A stretch of DNA of 29,068 bases from an uncultured Clostridium sp. (GTDB lineage Bacteria; Bacillota; Clostridia; Clostridiales; Clostridiaceae): the NCBI GenBank assembly GCA_934746785.1, contig CAKVFO010000022.1:1-29068 (forward strand), in the 5' to 3' direction. The position numbers and the translations under genes were made by a program. The notes beneath the pieces are model-generated. The model saw only the letters and a list, made by a program, of their open reading frames with translations. It had not been told where the DNA came from and did not search any database. Position 1 is the stretch's first letter. The number at the start of each line of letters is the position of its first letter. Of this stretch, positions 24,375-29,068 are shown piece by piece.

Positions 24375-24410
24375 AAAAATGCTATCATCTTTATAAATGA
24401 CAGCATTTTT
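24375..24410 (-). terminator. Terminator of the phosphoglucomutase gene
   Basis: AAAAATGCTATCAT (24375-24388) and ATGACAGCATTTTT (24397-24410) pair with one mismatch. On the minus strand the stem is followed by TTTTTTTATTTTT. It lies 12 bases after the phosphoglucomutase stop codon. Confidence 0.9.
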
Positions 24411-24422
24411 CAGGTTATATAA

Positions 24423-26147
24423 TTAATTTAACTTATCGTTAATTACTTTCATTACCTTATCTTTAAATCTAGCAATTTCTGATTCAGCATTTTCTAGACT
24501 ATTTCCTCTAACTGCAAGATAAACCTTCATTTTAGGTTCTGTTCCTGAAGGTCTTACAACAAAGTATGAACCATCTTCTAAGATATATTTTAATACATTT
24601 GAAGTAGGAAGATTAATATCCTTCTTTTCTGATGTAAGTAAATTTTCCTCAACTTTAAGTTTATAGTCTAACTTAGTCTTAACCTTTACTCCATCCACTT
24701 CAGTTAAAGCTTCATGTCTTAAAGAATCTATACATGCTGAAATCTTTTCTGCACCTTCTTTTCCCTTAAGTTCAAGTGACACTAATTCTTCTTTAAAGAA
24801 TCCAATTCTTTCATATAGCTTAATTAATGCTTCATATAAGCTCATGCCCTTATTCTTATAATATAAAGTCATTTCAGCTATAAGCATTGATGCAACAACT
24901 GCATCTTTGTCTCTAACAAATTCACCAGCTAAATATCCATAGCTTTCTTCAAATCCAAATATATATTTCTTATCTCCAGTAGTATTGAATTGTTGAATTT
25001 TTTCACCTATATATTTGAATCCAGTTAGAACATCCATTATTTCAACGCCGTAACCTTCTGCTATCTTTCTAGCTCCTTCTGTAGTTACTATTGTTTTAAT
25101 TACTACTCCATTGTCAGGTAATTTTCCTGTTTCCTTTAGTGAACCTAATATATAATCAGTTAATAATAAACCTGTCTGATTTCCTGTTAATACCTTATAC
25201 TCGCCATTTCCTAAATTAACAACAACACCAATTCTATCGCAATCTGGGTCAGTACCAAAGATAATATCTGGTGCTTCATTCTTAGCCATATCTAAAGCTA
25301 ATTCAAAAACTTGTGCCATTTCTGGATTTGGGTATGGTGCAGTTGGAAAATCTCCGTTTGGAAGTTCTTGTTCTTTGACTACCTTTACATTTTCATATCC
25401 TAATTCTTTTAAAACTCTTCTTACTGGAATGTTTCCACTTCCATGAATAGGAGTATATATTATCTTCAAGTCTTTTGCATCATTTTTCACTAACTCTTTT
25501 CTAATAGTTAATCCCTTAACTTTTTCTATATAAGCTTTATCTACATCTTCACCTATATAATTTAATAATCCTTTTTCAGTAGCTTCTCCTTCAGTTATTG
25601 TCTTTATACTTTCAAAATTTTTAACTTCACTTACCGCTGTTATAATCTTGTTAGCTTTTAAATCTGTAACTTGTCCACCAAATTCGTCATATACCTTATA
25701 TCCATTATACATGCTTGGATTATGAGATGCTGTTATTACAATTCCACCTTCACAATTAAGATGTCTTACTGTAAATGAAAGTACTGGTGTAGGTCTTAAA
25801 CTTTCATATAAAAATACTTTTACTCCATTAGCACAAAGTGTTAAGGCTGCTGCTTTAGCAAATTCCTTTGACATATTTCTTGAATCGTAAGCAATAGCTA
25901 CCTTTGGATCTTGAAAATTTTCATTTAGATAATTTGCAAATCCTTGTGTTGCTTGAGATACAGTATATATATTCATTCTATTTGTTCCTGCACCTATTAT
26001 TCCTCTAAGACCACCAGTTCCAAATTCTAAATCTTTATAAAATCTATCTTCAATTTCCTTATCATCTTTTATATTACGTAACTCTTCTTTTATCTCCTCA
26101 GATATAATATTTGAATTTAGCCAGCTTTCATATTTTTCTTTATACAC
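24423..26147 (-). CDS. pgcA: Phosphoglucomutase/phosphomannomutase (PgcA-like)
   Basis: A 574-residue alpha-D-phosphohexomutase that interconverts hexose 6- and 1-phosphates, feeding UDP-glucose and other wall-sugar precursors. The four family motifs are present: TASHNP (139-144, phosphoserine S141), metal loop DPDCDR (300-305), sugar-binding GFEESYGY (398-405) and phosphate-binding RPSGTEPK (532-539). FGTGGLRG lies near the N-terminus (42-49). The size fits the long Firmicute PgcA type. Start is GTG at 26147 with GAGGAGGGG 8 bases upstream. Single-gene unit with its own promoter and terminator, directly upstream of the glycan operon, so a supply role is plausible. Confidence 0.94.
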   Translation of the reverse strand: MYKEKYESWLNSNIISEEIKEELRNIKDDKEIEDRFYKDLEFGTGGLRGIIGAGTNRMNIYTVSQATQGFANYLNENFQDPKVAIAYDSRNMSKEFAKAAALTLCANGVKVFLYESLRPTPVLSFTVRHLNCEGGIVITASHNPSMYNGYKVYDEFGGQVTDLKANKIITAVSEVKNFESIKTITEGEATEKGLLNYIGEDVDKAYIEKVKGLTIRKELVKNDAKDLKIIYTPIHGSGNIPVRRVLKELGYENVKVVKEQELPNGDFPTAPYPNPEMAQVFELALDMAKNEAPDIIFGTDPDCDRIGVVVNLGNGEYKVLTGNQTGLLLTDYILGSLKETGKLPDNGVVIKTIVTTEGARKIAEGYGVEIMDVLTGFKYIGEKIQQFNTTGDKKYIFGFEESYGYLAGEFVRDKDAVVASMLIAEMTLYYKNKGMSLYEALIKLYERIGFFKEELVSLELKGKEGAEKISACIDSLRHEALTEVDGVKVKTKLDYKLKVEENLLTSEKKDINLPTSNVLKYILEDGSYFVVRPSGTEPKMKVYLAVRGNSLENAESEIARFKDKVMKVINDKLN

Positions 26148-26182
26148 TTTTCTAACCCCTCCTCTACTTATTTACAAGATAT

Positions 26183-26210
26183 ATTATACATCATATATTC
26201 CATTTTACAA
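26183..26210 (-). promoter_or_regulatory. Candidate sigma-A promoter of phosphoglucomutase
   Basis: Minus strand TTGTAA (26210-26205), 16 bases, then a perfect TATAAT (26188-26183), about 35 bases before the GTG start. Confidence 0.55.
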
Positions 26211-26244
26211 TAATAAAGTTATTTTTTACTTTTTTTACTTTTAA

Positions 26245-26266
26245 AGGAGCATATAATTATGCTCCT
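26245..26266 (-). terminator. Weak hairpin after ctc
   Basis: AGGAGCATA (26245-26253) and TATGCTCCT (26258-26266) form a perfect 9-bp stem with a 4-base loop just after the ctc stop codon. Only TTT follows on the minus strand before AAAAG, so termination may be inefficient. Confidence 0.5.
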
Positions 26267-26272
26267 AATACT

Positions 26273-26887
26273 TTATTCTTTTTCATTATTTTCTGAATCC
26301 GAAACACTTGCATCTTCTTCAGCTTTTAAGTCCGAAACTAATTTACGTTCATTACTTATAGATGCAATTACACCTTTCAAATCATCTAGAATTAATATCT
26401 CCGAACCAAGTTCTAAATCAGCAAACCTATATAAATCTCCTAACTTTCCATTAGATACATCAATCTTTATACTTTTTGGTAATTCATCAGCCTTACAATT
26501 AACCTTTACAACCACTTTCTCTTTTTGTAATACAGCTCCTCTGTTATTAAGCCATTCTTCACCAACAAATTGAATAGGTACTTCTGATTGAATTTCTTCA
26601 TTACCGCTTATTTCTTCTAAATCTATATGAATAATTTTATGACTCACTGGATCTCTTTGGATTTCCTTTATTAATGCCTTTTCTTCATTACCATTCATTG
26701 TATAATTAATCATTCCATGATCACCAACAGATGATATTTCTTTTGCAAGTTCTAAAGCACCAACTTCAAATAAAAGATTATTTATATGTTTTCCATAAAT
26801 AACACCTGGCACTAACCCCTCTTTTCTTTCTCTTTTAGTATTATGTCCTTTACTTAGATTTCTCTCCATTAAACATAAGTTATTCAA
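26273..26887 (-). CDS. ctc: 50S ribosomal protein L25/general stress protein Ctc
   Basis: A 204-residue L25 of the long Ctc/TL5 type that binds 5S rRNA. The N-terminal L25 domain (about 10-95) has KRERKEGLVPGVIYGKHIN and ALIKEIQRDPVSHKIIHIDLEEI (read in parts). The C-terminal beta domain (about 100-180) has VPIQFVGEEWLNNRGAVLQKE and LPKSIKIDVSNGKLGD. The tail is acidic (EEDASVSDSENNEKE). The start appears to be TTG at 26887, with AAAGGAG 10 bases upstream; an ATG six codons later has no Shine-Dalgarno of its own. In Bacillus ctc is a sigma-B gene; no such promoter was seen here. Confidence 0.92.
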   Translation of the reverse strand: MNNLCLMERNLSKGHNTKRERKEGLVPGVIYGKHINNLLFEVGALELAKEISSVGDHGMINYTMNGNEEKALIKEIQRDPVSHKIIHIDLEEISGNEEIQSEVPIQFVGEEWLNNRGAVLQKEKVVVKVNCKADELPKSIKIDVSNGKLGDLYRFADLELGSEILILDDLKGVIASISNERKLVSDLKAEEDASVSDSENNEKE

Positions 26888-26960
26888 TACTCTTACACTC
26901 CTTTTATTTTTCTACATTCCTTTTCATTATTCCAATAAAATATAAAAATTATTCATTCTG

Positions 26961-27030
26961 CATAAAAATAACTCCATACCTTTAAAATTTTCAACATATA
27001 TAACTCATTGAAATCTTATAGGCATAGAGT
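26961..27030 (-). terminator. Long hairpin terminator after the DUF523 gene
   Basis: On the minus strand ACTCTATGCC (27030-27021) pairs over 10 positions with GGTATGGAGT (26980-26971), with two G-U pairs. Inner AT-rich arms (27020-27008 with 26994-26981) extend the stem. TATTTTTATG follows. It lies about 30 bases after the DUF523 stop codon and before the ctc leader. Confidence 0.6.
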
Positions 27031-27060
27031 CAAAAATATAAATATTTTACAACTTATTAA

Positions 27061-27522
27061 TTAACAATTATTCTCTTTTATCAACAAACTATATTCTTCA
27101 TCAGAAAACACTCTAATTCCAGCCTTTCTTAAAATACTACAAGTTACTCCTTCACCCTTTATTTTATTTCCCGAAAACTTTCCATCATATATAAAATTGC
27201 AGCCACAAGACGGACTTCCTTCCTTTAATATTGCAGTATGAACATTAGAAAGTTTAGCTATCCTTAAAGTTTCCTTTGCACCTTTAATAAAATTTTCACT
27301 GACATCTCCCCCATCTTTAGTCATTACCTTTTTCTTATCTATTTTTTCATTATTCTCTTTAATTTCAGATGGTTTTCTAGGTGTAGTCAGACCACCAAGC
27401 TGTTCTGGACACACAAGTATAGCCTTATTATCTATAAGCAGATTAAGACAATCATTGTTCAGATTATTACTCCCATTATATTTACAATTAACTCCACACA
27501 AACATGCACTTACCAAATACAT
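27061..27522 (-). CDS. DUF523 / TudS-like cysteine-rich protein
   Basis: A 153-residue protein of the DUF523 family. Seen are SACLCGVNCKYNG with C7, C9 and C13, LVCPEQLGGLTTPRKPSE with C38, and ILKEGSPSCGCNF with C106 and C108. These cysteine motifs are conserved in the family. From memory, characterised DUF523 proteins (TudS) carry an iron-sulfur cluster and desulfurise 2-thiouracil; whether this one does is not shown. Length is normal. GAGGTGAG precedes the ATG. It follows the kinase gene by 64 bases, across a terminator-like hairpin, so it may be partly co-expressed with it. Confidence 0.85.
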   Translation of the reverse strand: MYLVSACLCGVNCKYNGSNNLNNDCLNLLIDNKAILVCPEQLGGLTTPRKPSEIKENNEKIDKKKVMTKDGGDVSENFIKGAKETLRIAKLSNVHTAILKEGSPSCGCNFIYDGKFSGNKIKGEGVTCSILRKAGIRVFSDEEYSLLIKENNC

Positions 27523-27540
27523 TTTCTCACCTCATTTTTA

Positions 27541-27578
27541 AATTTAAAATAGCTACTACATAACATGTAGCAGCTACT
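27541..27578 (-). terminator. Hairpin terminator after the PfkB kinase gene
   Basis: AATAGCTACTACAT (27548-27561) pairs with ATGTAGCAGCTACT (27565-27578) in a 14-bp stem with two G-U pairs in the minus-strand RNA and a 3-base loop. TTTAAATTT follows on the minus strand. It begins 8 bases after the kinase stop codon. Confidence 0.7.
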
Positions 27579-27586
27579 TATACATT

Positions 27587-28531
27587 TTATTCTTCTTCCC
27601 ATTTAATTTTATCTAAATATAACTTAACATAATCATGACTCATTTTAGGATTTATTGTATCTTCATCACGAATTGTAATTACAGACATTGCCATAGCATA
27701 TTTTACTGTATCTCTTAAAGATAATCCATTCATATATCCATATCCTAATCCAGCCACAAAAGAATCTCCTGCACCAGTAGTATTTTTTACAACCACATCA
27801 CAAGCCTTTACTTTTCCTTCTTCTGTTCCATTAGTATAATAAGTTCCATCTGCATCTAAACTAATAAAAATATTTTTAATCCCTAAATCCAAAAAATACT
27901 TTCCAACCTTTTTAACATCTTCATATGAATTAATTTTTATTCCAGATAATACCTCAGCTTCATATCTATTAGGTTTTATTGTATGAAAGTATTTAATTAA
28001 ATGCTTTATTTCTTTAGCTTTTGCAGCAGATACTGGATCTAAAACAAACTTAGTTTTACCTTCAAAGTTTTTCAAAATATATTCTAAAATTTCTGGACTA
28101 TCTGAATCTAAGAAAGTATATTCAGCATTTTCTATTACATGTCTTTTTGCATCTATAAAATCTTCATCCATTTCATCTAAAGACGACATATCAACAATTG
28201 CTGATACCATTTCACCACATTCATCTAAAATTGCTAAATATGTAGGTGTTGACTTATTCTCAAGAATTAAACTATGTTCCATATTATATCCAATCACTTT
28301 GGAGTGTTCTAATATATTTCTTCCTTGTTCGTCATCTCCAACTATTGATATGAATTCAGTATTTACACCTACTCTAGCCATATTCTCCGCTATATTCCTA
28401 CATACTCCTCCTAAAGAAATTTTGATATCTCCAGGTATTGAATCCATCTGTGTATACTTACTTCTGCTAAACCCTAAAATATCAACTATTGATGCCCCTA
28501 ATACTAGTACGTATGAATTATTTTGTTCCAT
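27587..28531 (-). CDS. PfkB-family carbohydrate kinase, pseudouridine-kinase-like
   Basis: A 314-residue ribokinase-fold kinase. It has VLGASIVDILG (10-20), IPGDIKISLGGVCRNIAEN (32-50), TPTYLAILDECGEMVSAIVDM (read in parts, 95-115), IKPNRYEAE (185-193) and the PfkB signature NTTGAGDSF (250-258) with catalytic D256. The PGxIK...GGVxRNIAxN and YLxILDxxGEMxxAIxDM patterns match pseudouridine kinase (PsuK) better than ribokinase or fructokinase. The usual partner psuG is not in the window, so the substrate is uncertain. The ATG at 28552 has no Shine-Dalgarno; the ATG at 28531 has AGGAG 7 bases upstream, so I chose it. TATAAT-like boxes lie in the 85-base gap to mutS2. Confidence 0.85.
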   Translation of the reverse strand: MEQNNSYVLVLGASIVDILGFSRSKYTQMDSIPGDIKISLGGVCRNIAENMARVGVNTEFISIVGDDEQGRNILEHSKVIGYNMEHSLILENKSTPTYLAILDECGEMVSAIVDMSSLDEMDEDFIDAKRHVIENAEYTFLDSDSPEILEYILKNFEGKTKFVLDPVSAAKAKEIKHLIKYFHTIKPNRYEAEVLSGIKINSYEDVKKVGKYFLDLGIKNIFISLDADGTYYTNGTEEGKVKACDVVVKNTTGAGDSFVAGLGYGYMNGLSLRDTVKYAMAMSVITIRDEDTINPKMSHDYVKLYLDKIKWEEE

Positions 28532-28616
28532 TTTATCTCTCCTGTTTATCATTATGTTAACTATATTATAGTATTATAATTTATTTTTATAAAAATTTAA
28601 ATACATTACTATAACT

Positions 28617-29068
28617 TTATTTTAATTCTACTATAGTTACACCATCTCCACCTTCGCCATAAACTCCTAATCGATAACTCTTAGCATGTGGGTGTCTTTT
28701 TAACATTGTATTTATTGCACTTCTTAAAATACCAGTACCTTTTCCATGTACAATTGTTACTTCACCCAAATTAGCCATATATGCTTCATCTAAGTACTTA
28801 TCAGCTCTATAGCAAGCTTCCTCAGCATCCATTCCTCTTAAATCAACACTGCTTTCAACAGATTTTAAGTTAAGGCTTACTTCTCTCCTCTTTTTCTTTT
28901 CCTTAACTTTTTGTGATCCTTTTGCTACCCTTAAATCTTTTAATTTAACATTAATTTTCATTATACCAGCTTCAACTTGAACTTCACCCTTTTTATCAGG
29001 CATAGAAATAATTATAACATTCTGATTTAGTGAAGGTAAATATGCATCCATTCCTAAAGTAACTTTCC
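28617..29068 (-). CDS. mutS2: MutS2, C-terminal part with Smr domain (5' end outside window)
   Basis: The frame is open to the window edge: KVTLG precedes MDAYLPSLNQ, so this is the end of a longer gene, not a short one. The visible 150 codons contain the MutS2 beta-domain stretch SLNQNVIIISMPDKKGEVQV, GIMKINVKLKDLRV, a basic KEKKKRR linker, and the C-terminal Smr nuclease domain with VDLRGMDAEEA and IVHGKGTGILR. MutS2 acts at collided ribosomes (also called RqcU) and has been linked to recombination control. The ATPase core would lie upstream of the window. About 85 bases separate it from the kinase gene. Confidence 0.93.
   Translation of the reverse strand, partial: KVTLGMDAYLPSLNQNVIIISMPDKKGEVQVEAGIMKINVKLKDLRVAKGSQKVKEKKKRREVSLNLKSVESSVDLRGMDAEEACYRADKYLDEAYMANLGEVTIVHGKGTGILRSAINTMLKRHPHAKSYRLGVYGEGGDGVTIVELK

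Noticed and set aside
26259..26573. 104-codon plus-strand frame opposite ctc
   Set aside because: Antisense shadow of the L25/Ctc gene, with low-complexity Ser/Phe/Leu composition.
1..29068. Shared ribosome quality-control theme (ylmH at one end, mutS2 at the other)
   Set aside because: The genes are 28 kb apart in separate transcription units in common Firmicute contexts; nothing in the sequence ties them together.

Overview
The window is AT-rich, low-GC Firmicute DNA, most likely Clostridium sensu stricto. Supporting this are strong AGGAGG-type ribosome binding sites, GTG and TTG starts, a SpoVD/FtsW-type cell-wall cluster, a meso-diaminopimelate-type MurE, and SepF with YlmG and YlmH. Almost everything is on the minus strand, so transcription runs from high to low coordinates. 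The only convincing plus-strand gene is a polysaccharide deacetylase at 15904-16689.

Region 1 (about 1-14230, minus) is a division and cell wall (dcw) locus. In transcription order it holds a promoter with degenerate MraZ boxes, a dead mraZ relic, rsmH, ftsL, a class B penicillin-binding protein, murE, murF, mraY and ftsW. A 324-bp MITE-like element follows, then ftsQ/divIB, DUF881, sbp, DUF881, the PLP-homeostasis gene ylmE, sepF, ylmG and the 5' part of ylmH. murD, murG, ftsA and ftsZ are not in the window. A sequence fitting the sigma-H consensus precedes ylmE-sepF-ylmG-ylmH.

Region 2 (14440-18544) holds ychF with its terminator and a structured leader, the divergent deacetylase, an FchA/FTCD-C-like folate enzyme and an AEC-family transporter.

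Region 3 (18543-24365, minus) is a tight five-gene envelope-glycan operon: TPR protein, TagA/WecG-type glycosyltransferase, MurJ/MviN-type flippase and two GT-B-type glycosyltransferases. It ends in a strong terminator. Upstream are a phosphoglucomutase, which could supply the sugar-1-phosphate pool, and ctc/rplY (L25).

Region 4 (26961-29068, minus) holds a DUF523/TudS-like protein, a PfkB kinase of pseudouridine-kinase type and the 3' end of mutS2, which runs off the window.

No tRNA, rRNA, CRISPR array, prophage or intact transposase gene was seen. The most notable new observations are the mraZ pseudogene with its decayed operator, the MITE between ftsW and ftsQ, a hairpin between a perfect Shine-Dalgarno and the mraY start codon, a sigma-H-like promoter before ylmE-sepF, and a branched terminator-like leader in front of ychF. 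I saw no clear new multi-gene system.
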